Source: Methanococcoides sp052057775 (GTDB lineage: Archaea; Halobacteriota; Methanosarcinia; Methanosarcinales; Methanosarcinaceae). From it: a DNA stretch of 64,000 nt. Each line of letters starts with the position of its first letter. Positions within the stretch are counted from its first letter, which is position 1. The DNA is taken from NCBI RefSeq assembly GCF_052057775.1, contig NZ_CP195121.1, positions 1,550,001 through 1,614,000 on the forward strand, in the 5' to 3' direction. Of this stretch, positions 52,936-59,729 are shown piece by piece. Under the pieces are notes generated by a model that worked only from the letters and a program-made list of their open reading frames with translations, did not search any database and was not told where the DNA came from. The position numbers and the translations under genes were made by a program.

Positions 52936-54516
52936 TTACCCTTCTGAATTCTGTATCATCTCAATGATGCTATTTGCTTCATTGATTAGGTATTCAGCTT
53001 GCTCATCTCCTAACTTATCTTGTCGTTCCATTATACTAACAAATTTAATGAGATCCTCAAGTTTTTTGATAGCCTTATCCTCATCTCCTTTTTCCAGATG
53101 GTGAATTGCATTATCGAGTTTTGCATTGAGGGATTCTTTGGTACCGTTATCTACTCCTTCCAGACTACTGATATAATCTCTGAGATTTTCTACTTTCTCA
53201 GTTGGTGTAAGAGGCGCTAAGTACAATGGCAGGTAATCAATGTTATTTACGTCTAATTCATATTCACTTAGAGGTGAATCACAGAAACCGTCGCTATCCG
53301 TATCTTCATTCATCTGGCTGAAACCTGTACCATCAGGATGGGACCAGTAGTTTCCACCTAGATAGGGACCACCAATTATGTTGGTGCCTGCTGTCTTGGT
53401 GATGTTCCAGATGTTTCCGGTGCTGTCTGCAGAGATTAGAGTGTTGTTCGTGTTGTCGAAGTAATTGTTGTAGATGATATTGTCACTGCATATTGAGAAT
53501 AGCTCGATACCTGTCCAATTATTCGAGTTTACAATGTTACTAGTCAATGTGTTGGAGCAAGAAAAAGATATATATATACCGTTCTGCTCGTTCGAGCTTA
53601 TACTGTTATTATCCAGTGTATTAAATTCACTATATCCCTGTAAGTAGATACCGTTCTGATCGTTCGAATTTACGATGTTATTAGTTAACTTATTGTAGCT
53701 GCACCAATCCGTTAATGATATGCCATCGCCGTTGTTCCAGTTTGCAGTGTTATTGATAAGGTCGTTGTGACAGCAGGAACCAGACAGAAAGATGCCACCG
53801 CTGTTCCCGTTTGCAGTGTTACTAATCAACTTATTGTTGCCGGATTCCACTGAAAGTAAGATGCCGATACCGCTGTTCCCGTTTGCAGTGTTGTTAGTCA
53901 GCTCGTTGTGGAAGGCCAAACCTATCATGATGCCGTGATTATTGTTCGAGTTTGCAGTATTATTAATCAGCGTGTTTTCGTTGCTGAAGTCTGTCAGCCA
54001 AATGCCCCCTCCGTTGTTCGAGTTTACAGTGTTATTAATCAGCTTATTGTTGCTGGAATAACGCAGAGAGATGCCACACCAGTTGTTCGAGATTTTATTG
54101 TTACTGATAGTATTGTTATTGGTACTGTTTTCATCATCTCCCTCGAGATGTATCCCGGCTTTCGGTAACTCAGAGGCACCTGTTACATTAAAACCGCTAA
54201 TTGTTACATTATTCGCTATTACGGTGAAGACGTAATCATTTGAACTTGCAGCTCTAACATGAGTATCATCCGGATTACCGGATTGTGAGATTATCGTTAA
54301 CTCTTTGTACACATCCACGTTCTCATTGTAAGTTCCTGGATAGACAAGGACTGTATCCCCATCAACTGCAGCATCTATAGCAGCCTGTATCGAAGTAAAA
54401 TCTGCTACTGGTCCGGTGCTGTTGTTTACTGTGATTGTGCCTGCTGATGCAGTTCCTACGGTCATTAATACTAAAGCTATTCCAAAACAAATTAGTATAG
54501 TTTTTTTAATTCTCAT
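52936..54516 (-). CDS. Secreted NosD-like parallel beta-helix protein with FIMAH-like C-terminus
   Basis: A 526-residue protein: signal peptide (KKTILICFGIALVLMTVGTA), a pectate-lyase/NosD-type start (SIQAAIDAAVDGDTVLVYPGTY), then many beta-helix turns of about 23 residues of the form NxLINNTANSNNxxGIxL. An 80-residue helical end (about 445-526) matches the C-terminus of the propeller protein at 60619 and resembles the FIMAH domain. Beta-helix proteins of this type bind or cut polysaccharide; no catalytic residues can be assigned. GGGGAG precedes the ATG. Probably a surface or matrix protein. Confidence 0.87.
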   Translation of the reverse strand: MRIKKTILICFGIALVLMTVGTASAGTITVNNSTGPVADFTSIQAAIDAAVDGDTVLVYPGTYNENVDVYKELTIISQSGNPDDTHVRAASSNDYVFTVIANNVTISGFNVTGASELPKAGIHLEGDDENSTNNNTISNNKISNNWCGISLRYSSNNKLINNTVNSNNGGGIWLTDFSNENTLINNTANSNNNHGIMIGLAFHNELTNNTANGNSGIGILLSVESGNNKLISNTANGNSGGIFLSGSCCHNDLINNTANWNNGDGISLTDWCSYNKLTNNIVNSNDQNGIYLQGYSEFNTLDNNSISSNEQNGIYISFSCSNTLTSNIVNSNNWTGIELFSICSDNIIYNNYFDNTNNTLISADSTGNIWNITKTAGTNIIGGPYLGGNYWSHPDGTGFSQMNEDTDSDGFCDSPLSEYELDVNNIDYLPLYLAPLTPTEKVENLRDYISSLEGVDNGTKESLNAKLDNAIHHLEKGDEDKAIKKLEDLIKFVSIMERQDKLGDEQAEYLINEANSIIEMIQNSEG

Positions 54517-54667
54517 TTATACTCCCCACTTTAATTTTTAGAATCCATTAGAGAATTCTACTCAATTTTTAAATAATTCTATTATATTTATATTTTATGA
54601 ATTAAGAAATATAATTGCAAAATAAAAAAAAATATTGCGGACAAAAAATTCACATTAACTATATACC
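54517..54667. other. Promoter region of the NosD-like gene and right end of element II
   Basis: AT-rich. It contains the minus-strand promoter and the right terminus, which reads inward from 54667 as GGTATATAGTTAATGTGAA followed by a T-rich/A-rich run and CCGC. No gene. Confidence 0.5.
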
Positions 54668-54681
54668 CGCACTTTTCTTTT
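54668..54681 (+). repeat. Target-site repeat 3
   Basis: CGCACTTTTCTTTT, identical to 51155-51168, between the right end of element II and left terminus C. Confidence 0.85.
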
Positions 54682-54845
54682 GGGATATAGGTAAAGAGGG
54701 AAAATGCAACTCCCAAAAATTACTTTAACCATTCGTCTTAGTATGTACTATATCTCAAACTAACTTATTTAATGAAGTTGTTTGAAGGTAACTCCATAAA
54801 CTTCTCGAATAATCTCCCTATATCCGTAGATTATGCTTACGGCCC
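54682..54845 (+). repeat. Left terminus C (start of element III)
   Basis: GGGATATAGGTAAAGAGGG, AAAATGCAACTCCC, about 80 bp of spacer, then GGTAACTCCATAAACTTCTC, GAATAATCTCCC and CTATATCCG. Colinear with terminus B at 51169-51330. I could not find a matching right end in the rest of the window, so element III is truncated, rearranged or extends beyond the right edge. Confidence 0.75.
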
Positions 54846-55074
54846 TATTTTTTTACTAGAATTTCCACTATAAAGTTGATAAATCGCAATAAAAAATAAG
54901 AGCAATACTATCTAATCTGTTGAGTAAGTTACATTTGCTATGTAGGATTTCTACAGATACAAAATTTTAGCACATTAATACTATCATTGAATTATGAGTC
55001 CTTTTCTTATTTAGACTAAGAGATTAAACTGTAATCTACAAGATAGACTAATCTAAAATTTTTATACTAATCTA

Positions 55075-55320
55075 TCTAAGTTTATATCCGAACTCGAAAT
55101 ATCGTATAAAAACTTATACGATAGGAATCTATCTCTAAGAGATAAGAATTTATCTTTAAGAGATAGGTAAATAACTATAAGCGTTAAAAGCGTTAAGGAT
55201 CTAACTAAATACGTTAATAATATGCCTAAAAAAGACATAAATATACCCTTGGATGGTATAGATATATACTTAAAAGACATAAATATATACCTACGAGGTA
55301 TACTCGATAGTTATACTTTT
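55075..55320. repeat. Array of short hairpins and direct repeats
   Basis: At least four stems in 230 bp: ATCGTATAA/TTATACGAT (55101-55122), TATCTCT/AGAGATA (55130-55144), TATACC/GGTATA (55242-55260) and TATACCT/AGGTATA (55286-55302). The last two sit in a direct repeat sharing AAAAGACATAAATATA. The stems differ in sequence and the loops differ too. The 72-codon minus-strand ORF across this stretch is probably a by-product. Confidence 0.65.
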
Positions 55321-55414
55321 TTTAGAGGATAGTAGCTAGAAGTATTTCTCATACTTACTAGCACCCATCCTGCTTAACTTCAACTCAGGAGTAATCCGTT
55401 CAAAATCTGATCAT

Positions 55415-55681
55415 TTATATTTGTTCGGACATCATCGCCATTAGCTTAGACGTTTCCATAACAGGAAATGACTCGATATGGCAAATGCTCTTCCAGGGAA
55501 GAGCTGCAATAGCATAACTTTCCGAATCCTTAATGTCTACCACAGCAACATATCTGCAGGTTGCAAGATCGGTCCATTCACTGATCACTTCCACACTTTC
55601 AGGCCAGCTCCACTCGCTGTATCTTCTCATTAATTCATCGTTGTCCTTAGGTTCCCAAGTAACTATATCCATGAATAACAT
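55415..55681 (-). CDS. DUF3303-family protein
   Basis: An 88-residue protein matching the DUF3303 pattern: MLFMDIVTWEPKDNDELMRRY, then the central CRYVAVVDIKDSESYAIAALPW and the end ESFPVMETSKLMAMM. The predicted fold is a ferredoxin-like dimeric alpha-beta barrel. Function unknown; common in methanogens. The ATG at 55681 follows GGGAGTG. It lies alone between the hairpin array and a Cas1-like relic. Confidence 0.8.
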   Translation of the reverse strand: MLFMDIVTWEPKDNDELMRRYSEWSWPESVEVISEWTDLATCRYVAVVDIKDSESYAIAALPWKSICHIESFPVMETSKLMAMMSEQI

Positions 55682-55939
55682 TTGATTACACTCCCTAAAA
55701 TCAAAAGCCTGTTAATGGCCACATATAATAATTATTTTGATAGCACATATAGGTATCGAAAGAAAATTAATCAGTTCTTAACTTATTTTCAGAATATGAT
55801 TTAAAGAAAAAATAAATTAAAGCAAAGTAATTAAAAAACAAAAAATGTCATATAACCTAGATCAAATATATTCGAGTGGTCAAAAGAATTATTCATTATA
55901 GAACTCTAATTACATATGATCAAAAAGGTTTGAATCAAG
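55682..55939. other. AT-rich intergenic region
   Basis: Nothing coding is visible. It contains the promoter region of the DUF3303 gene and runs of A and T. It ends at a Cas1-like relic. Confidence 0.4.
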
Positions 55940-56008
55940 AGCGATAAACCGTTTACTCTTAACGCTCATGTTAGGGAAAGGTTGGAGAATTGGGGGGAAT
56001 GTTGTTAA
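55940..56008 (+). pseudogene. Cas1/casposase C-terminal fragment 3
   Basis: Twenty-two codons SDKPFTLNAHVRERLENWG... ending ECC and a stop. It matches the extreme end of fragment 2 almost exactly (NAHVKERLENWGECC). There is no coding sequence upstream of it. Confidence 0.55.
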
Positions 56009-56163
56009 AGGAGCATATTGACTTAAATTGTACTATAAAGATATAATTAATCAATTGCTCCAAGACAGTTTATCGATAAAGTATCTGGTCACTTTTTTTG
56101 CTTAAGGATACAATCTTAACTATTAAATATCAAAATATCATAGTTGAAATTTCTGCGAGAAAT

Positions 56164-56227
56164 TAGTTGCATCGACAACTATATATCAACAAGTTGCATT
56201 ACAATCACCTAGTTGCTTCTGCAACTA
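56164..56227 (+). promoter_or_regulatory. MarR-type double operator around a TATA box
   Basis: Two perfect palindromes: TAGTTGCATCGACAACTA (56164-56181; 6-bp arms) and TAGTTGCTTCTGCAACTA (56210-56227; 7-bp arms). A half-site AAGTTGCA lies between them. A TATATAT element (about 56180-56187) sits between the sites. TAGTTGC-N4-GCAACTA is the typical form bound by MarR proteins. The MarR gene starts 70 bp downstream, so repression of its own operon is the natural reading. Confidence 0.8.
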
Positions 56228-56296
56228 ATCGAGTAGACAATATAGTGAGATAATTAAAAATTGACTGGATCAACGTTTGCAAAAAAAGGTGTACAA

Positions 56297-56725
56297 ATGT
56301 GCGATAATGAGTTCAGCGGGAAGTTCATCTCATACCTCTATCGATATGGACAAATCTATATTGAAAAGAAAATTGAACCATATGGTATAGGAAGTGGACA
56401 GTTCTCTTTTCTCATGCGATTGTATCACGAAGATGGTGTCAATCAGGAATCTCTTTCAAACTATCTAAAGATTGATAAGGCCACTACTACAAGGGCTATA
56501 AAAAAACTTGTTGATCGGGGTTATGTTTTTAGGCAGGTTGATGAAAGAGACAGGCGTTCATACATGATTTTTCTTACAGAGAAAGGAAAAAAACTGGAAC
56601 CAGAGATGAAAAAGATAGCTTCTGAGTGGGAGGACATTCTCTTATCCGGTTTCGATGAAGATCAAAGAAAAGAGATTATTAGCTCACTCGAAATAATGTT
56701 TGGCAATGTATCCCGAATTATGTGA
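56297..56725 (+). CDS. MarR-family transcriptional regulator
   Basis: Start at the ATG at 56297 (MCDNEFSGKFISYLYRYG), 6 bp after AAGGTGT; a longer frame from 56261 lies closer to the operator and lacks a ribosome-binding site. The 142-residue protein has the winged helix-turn-helix of MarR: VNQESLSNYLKIDKATTTR, AIKKLVDRGYVFRQVDERDR, RSYMIFLTEKGKKLEP. MarR dimers bind palindromes and release DNA when a ligand binds. The double operator upstream and the efflux-type MFS gene downstream form the classic regulator-pump arrangement. Confidence 0.9.
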   Translation: MCDNEFSGKFISYLYRYGQIYIEKKIEPYGIGSGQFSFLMRLYHEDGVNQESLSNYLKIDKATTTRAIKKLVDRGYVFRQVDERDRRSYMIFLTEKGKKLEPEMKKIASEWEDILLSGFDEDQRKEIISSLEIMFGNVSRIM

Positions 56726-56845
56726 GAATTGCCAGAAGTAGTCAAATTTGTGCAGACAACACTCCACCAGTCAGCAGGACTGATAATTTTATTCTATGCA
56801 CTTTCGCTTCCATTTGCTTTTGTTGTAATGGCATCGTTTCTCTAA
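56726..56845 (+). pseudogene. Relic of an MFS transporter C-terminus
   Basis: In one frame the bases directly after marR read QTTLHQSAGLIILFYALSLP, FAFVVMASFL and a stop at 56843-56845. This is a typical last membrane helix of a drug-efflux MFS protein. It is separate from the intact MFS gene that begins at 56914. It suggests that an earlier MFS gene behind marR was deleted and replaced. Confidence 0.6.
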
Positions 56846-56913
56846 ACACACAAAACAAAAGCATCAGCATTCAGTCTAAATACTGCTTTACGAAAAAAAT
56901 TGAGAGATTAAAT

Positions 56914-58134
56914 ATGGTTCCAAAAAAATCAAAATTATGGACTAAAGATTTTATAATTATTTCTATTGAGAATTTATTAGCTTTTTTAAGCTTTTATTTG
57001 TTAATGATAGTTATTTCCGGGTATGCAATGAGCAAATTTGACTCATCACCAGGTGAAGCAGGCATTGCTACCAGTATATTCGTGATTGGCGGACTTTTTA
57101 TGCGCCTGCTTATCGGGAAATGGATGGGACAGATTGGCTATAAGAAAACACTTTATTCAGGAATTATTTTCAGTTTTATTACGACATTGCTATATTTCGG
57201 GGTAAATAGTATTATCCTCCTAGTTATCGTCCGTTTTCTTCACGGTATGTCATTTGGTATTATTACTACAGCAACAGGTACGATCATTGCGAGTATTATT
57301 CCCATGGATAGGAGGGGTGAAGGTATCAGTTATTACGGATTAAGCTTGATACTTGCAACAGCTGTTGGTCCCTTTTTAGGCATTTTCATTACCCAGAATG
57401 GCAGCTTCAACATGATTTTTGTCGCCTGTACTATTACTTCGATAATCAGTTTTTTGATTATGCCATTTTTGTCATCTCTAAATGAAATGGAATTAACAGC
57501 AGAACAGTTGGAGGAAATGAAGGAGTTCAAATTTGACAATTTCTTTGAAACAAAAGTCATTCCAATTTCAATGTGTTGTATGATTATTTATATTTGTTAT
57601 TCGAGTGTTGTTTCATTCGTTGCAGTGTACTCACAGGAAATTAATTTGATTAGCGCAGCCAGCTTCTTTTTTATCGTATATGGTGCAGTCGTCGCAATTA
57701 CGAGGCCGGTTATTGGCCGATTGTTTGACTCCAAAGGTGAAAATTCAATCATGTACCCGGCAATTCTAATATTTTCAATAGGGATTACTCTGTTTAGCCA
57801 GGCTCATCATGGATACACTATTTTATTGGCCGGAGCTGTGCTCGGTCTTGGATTTGGAGCCATACAGTCCAGTACTCAGGCAATTTCTGTAAACGTAACT
57901 CCGCAACATCGTATGGGCTTGGCGAATTCAACCTATTTTGCGTTCACAGACATAGGAATGGGAATTGGACCTTTACTGGTTGGATTAATGATTCCTTTCT
58001 TTGGTTACAGAGGAATGTATATGGTTATGGCAATTGTTGCTGCAGTATGCCTCTTAGTGTATTATCTATTGCATGGGAAAAAGGTACACTGGATAAATGA
58101 AATGAGTGTCCATGAGCATGTTGTGATGGACTAA
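56914..58134 (+). CDS. MFS efflux transporter
   Basis: Start at the ATG at 56914 (MVPKKSKLWTKDFIIISIENLL); the frame is open upstream to 56722, but that stretch overlaps the MFS relic and has no membrane-protein sense. The 406-residue product has 12 hydrophobic segments with the A-motif-like GKWMGQIGYKKT and RPVIGRLFDSKGE, typical of drug or metabolite exporters. It follows marR and probably shares its operator-controlled promoter. It is more Firmicute-like in style than archaeal, so transfer is plausible. The substrate is unknown. Confidence 0.88.
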   Translation: MVPKKSKLWTKDFIIISIENLLAFLSFYLLMIVISGYAMSKFDSSPGEAGIATSIFVIGGLFMRLLIGKWMGQIGYKKTLYSGIIFSFITTLLYFGVNSIILLVIVRFLHGMSFGIITTATGTIIASIIPMDRRGEGISYYGLSLILATAVGPFLGIFITQNGSFNMIFVACTITSIISFLIMPFLSSLNEMELTAEQLEEMKEFKFDNFFETKVIPISMCCMIIYICYSSVVSFVAVYSQEINLISAASFFFIVYGAVVAITRPVIGRLFDSKGENSIMYPAILIFSIGITLFSQAHHGYTILLAGAVLGLGFGAIQSSTQAISVNVTPQHRMGLANSTYFAFTDIGMGIGPLLVGLMIPFFGYRGMYMVMAIVAAVCLLVYYLLHGKKVHWINEMSVHEHVVMD

Positions 58135-58152
58135 GATGTTGATATGTAGGAT

Positions 58153-58255
58153 GGAGATTTTCTAAAGGTCCTCTCCATTACATGAAACAGAACGCTAAAT
58201 CTATAAGTCATTTAGTCTGGATGCTCATTTCAAGGAGGGGTGGGGGGAAATTGTG
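58153..58255 (+). pseudogene. Cas1/casposase C-terminal fragment 4
   Basis: GGAGATTTTCTAAAGG opens a stretch reading RFSKGPLHYMKQNAKS and then loses the frame. It is nearly identical to fragment 1 at DNA level. The bases after it match those after fragment 2, including the hairpin at 58325-58340, so the homologous block is about 200 bp. Confidence 0.55.
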
Positions 58256-58324
58256 ATGGTTTCTGTGCAAGAAAGTACAGAAACCAAGTAAAATAAGTAA
58301 AATTCAAGGTATTAATACACAATC

Positions 58325-58340
58325 TTGACAGGTATGTCAA
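58325..58340. repeat. Element-associated hairpin, second copy
   Basis: TTGACAGGTATGTCAA within a longer stem (ACAAT...ATTGT). The partner at 51684-51699 is TTGACATGTATGTCAA. The stem is conserved and the loop differs (GGTA versus TGTA). Both follow a Cas1-like relic by about 75 bp. Confidence 0.6.
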
Positions 58341-58437
58341 AATTGTATATTTGGTATTGTTGAGGATTTCTACAAAGCCAAAATTTTACTTCCTTTCTTT
58401 TGAAAAAAAAGAGGGGTTTTAAGTGACGAAAATCATT

Positions 58438-58630
58438 CTGCAATATCAACAATAGAACCTTCTGGGAATATTGTTCTAAATACAAAACCAACAAGTGGCC
58501 CCGCAACAAACATTACCAAAGGATACGCAAATACAGCACTAATATCGAAACACACATAATGCTCTGTCCGGAGGTATTGTTGCAAGTATAGGGATTCCAC
58601 ACTCAGTACATAACACATTTTCGATTTTCA
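58438..58630 (-). pseudogene. Frameshifted small zinc-ribbon protein, copy 2
   Basis: On the minus strand the frame starts at 58630: MKIENVLCTECGIPILATIP. After a frameshift near 58565 it continues EHYVCFDISAVFAYPLVMF, VAGPLVGFVFRTIFPEGSIV, DIAE and a stop. The N-terminus equals copy 1 (50620), but the C-terminus is a hydrophobic segment instead of a second zinc knuckle. So the two copies differ in their 3' halves and both carry a frame break at the joint. Confidence 0.5.
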
Positions 58631-58785
58631 TTAATAGAATCCTCTCTAGCTTAGCTTACGAGATAGATCGTCAAAAAATAAGGACAACGAAAAAGTATGT
58701 CAGACAGATACTGATCAATCGGGACGATTACAGTGTATCTGTCTTTTATTAAAATATATCAGAATTGAATTATATCAAGATATGT

Positions 58786-58977
58786 TTAGTATCTGGCTGG
58801 TCTGTGTTTCTGGAAACATTCCCTGCAGTATACAGGTCTGTCACCAGATGGCTTGAAAGGTACTTCAGTCTCCTGTTTGCAGTCAGAGCATGTTGTCTTG
58901 TGCATTTCTCTTGGACCATTGTTTGACCTAAAGCCACCGCCACCTCTACTGTTTCCGCCTCTGTTATTGTATCCCAT
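58786..58977 (-). CDS. CxxC-x17-CxxC zinc mini-protein, copy 2
   Basis: A 63-residue paralogue of the protein at 50230-50466, with one RGG unit instead of four (MGYNNRGGNSRGGGGFRSNN) and an otherwise identical zinc half (CSDC, 17 residues, CREC). Only one conservative change (GPREM for GPKEM) is seen outside the repeat region. AGGAGATAAACAA precedes the ATG as in copy 1. Protein-level conservation while the DNA around it drifts suggests that it is still under selection. Confidence 0.87.
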   Translation of the reverse strand: MGYNNRGGNSRGGGGFRSNNGPREMHKTTCSDCKQETEVPFKPSGDRPVYCRECFQKHRPARY

Positions 58978-59289
58978 TTGTTTATCTCCTAAATATTTAT
59001 ATAGTCCGTACAGCAGAACCGTGACTGAGAATTATCGCATGACCAGTTTTACCTTGTCTTAACCAAATCGCTCATTCCGATATGACTACTTCTTACTGTC
59101 AGCAATTGTTAAAAGAAGCACACGCAAATAGAGTAATCCTTTATGAAATCGTTGAGCAATCGAACTGGTGCTTTATAGCATCATATAATATAAATAACCT
59201 CTGCTATCAAATTTCATATTTACAAAATAAATGACAATTGTACGGCAAAATAAATCAGACAACTTCAAGCAATTTCACTATCCACCGAG
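58978..59289 (-). promoter_or_regulatory. Long conserved leader, copy 2
   Basis: Matches the leader at 49931-50229 on the minus strand, with scattered substitutions and small indels. It contains the same AACAATTGCTGACAGTAAG and ATCGGAATGAGCGATTTG blocks. No ORF. Confidence 0.5.
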
Positions 59290-59393
59290 ACAATTGCACT
59301 TTGAAGGAGCATTGAGGGTAAACGGCTTCTCACTTTTGGCATTCTGCTTCATGTAATGAAGTGCACCCTTAGAGAAAACCATCTTCTTTCTTT
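59290..59393 (-). pseudogene. Cas1/casposase C-terminal fragment 5
   Basis: On the minus strand: VFSKGALHYMKQNAKSEKPF, TLNAPSKCNCLGG and a stop. It corresponds to fragment 1 and belongs to the inverted duplication. Confidence 0.55.
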
Positions 59394-59729
59394 TCTTATC
59401 ATCCTCTTTATCTTTCGTATAAGGTTCTTATAAGAAATTATTCCTATTGCTAACGATTTCTTCATTTCATAAGTAATTTCTACATAATTCTTCAATTTCG
59501 TACAAGAATTAGATAAGAAACTCATTCTATTGATATTGGTTTTTGGATGAAAGGACAAGGATATTGAGCTTATCCATTTAGTTAAATCTTGGATAGTATG
59601 TAAATCGAGTATTCTAGAAATTAAATAAACAATTCACTTTTTGAATGATTTAGCTCAAATTCGAATCATCAGTAAAACTAATTTATAAGATTTCATACTT
59701 TGTAAGTTTAATAAAAAAATTGTGAATAA
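59394..59729. other. AT-rich non-coding stretch
   Basis: No credible gene. A 69-codon minus-strand ORF runs across this stretch into the Cas1-like relic in the wrong frame and is not supported. Otherwise nothing is visible. Confidence 0.4.

Larger units (their letters stand above)
51169..54667 (+). mobile_element. Putative casposon-like element II (non-autonomous)
   Basis: A 3.5-kb unit. The left end is GGGATATAGGTAAAGCCGG; the right end, read inward, is GGTATATAGTTAATGTGAA. It is flanked by identical 14-bp direct repeats. Content: Cas1-like C-terminal ORF, a secreted protein, a decayed ORF, an inverted terminus joined to a foreign tRNA 3' end, and a NosD-like secreted protein. It appears to be a mosaic of more than one insertion. 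Confidence 0.6.
58544..59390 (-). repeat. Inverted duplication, copy 2
   Basis: The reverse complement matches 49825-50710 over the Cas1-like relic, the leader, the CxxC mini-protein gene and the start of the zinc-ribbon relic. The two copies lie 7.8 kb apart in opposite orientation, so recombination between them would invert the DNA in between. Confidence 0.85.

Noticed and set aside
48780..54845. CRISPR array
   Set aside because: The repeats here are few, lie kilobases apart and differ in length. No regular 28-37 bp repeats with even spacers were found anywhere in the window, and the Cas1-like pieces have no cas neighbours.
55062..55280. 72-codon minus-strand ORF with a hydrophobic centre
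   Set aside because: It runs exactly across the hairpin and direct-repeat array, its sequence is repetitive for that reason, and no ribosome-binding site was seen.
59349..59558. 69-codon minus-strand ORF
   Set aside because: It enters the Cas1-like relic in the wrong frame and has no start signal or family character.
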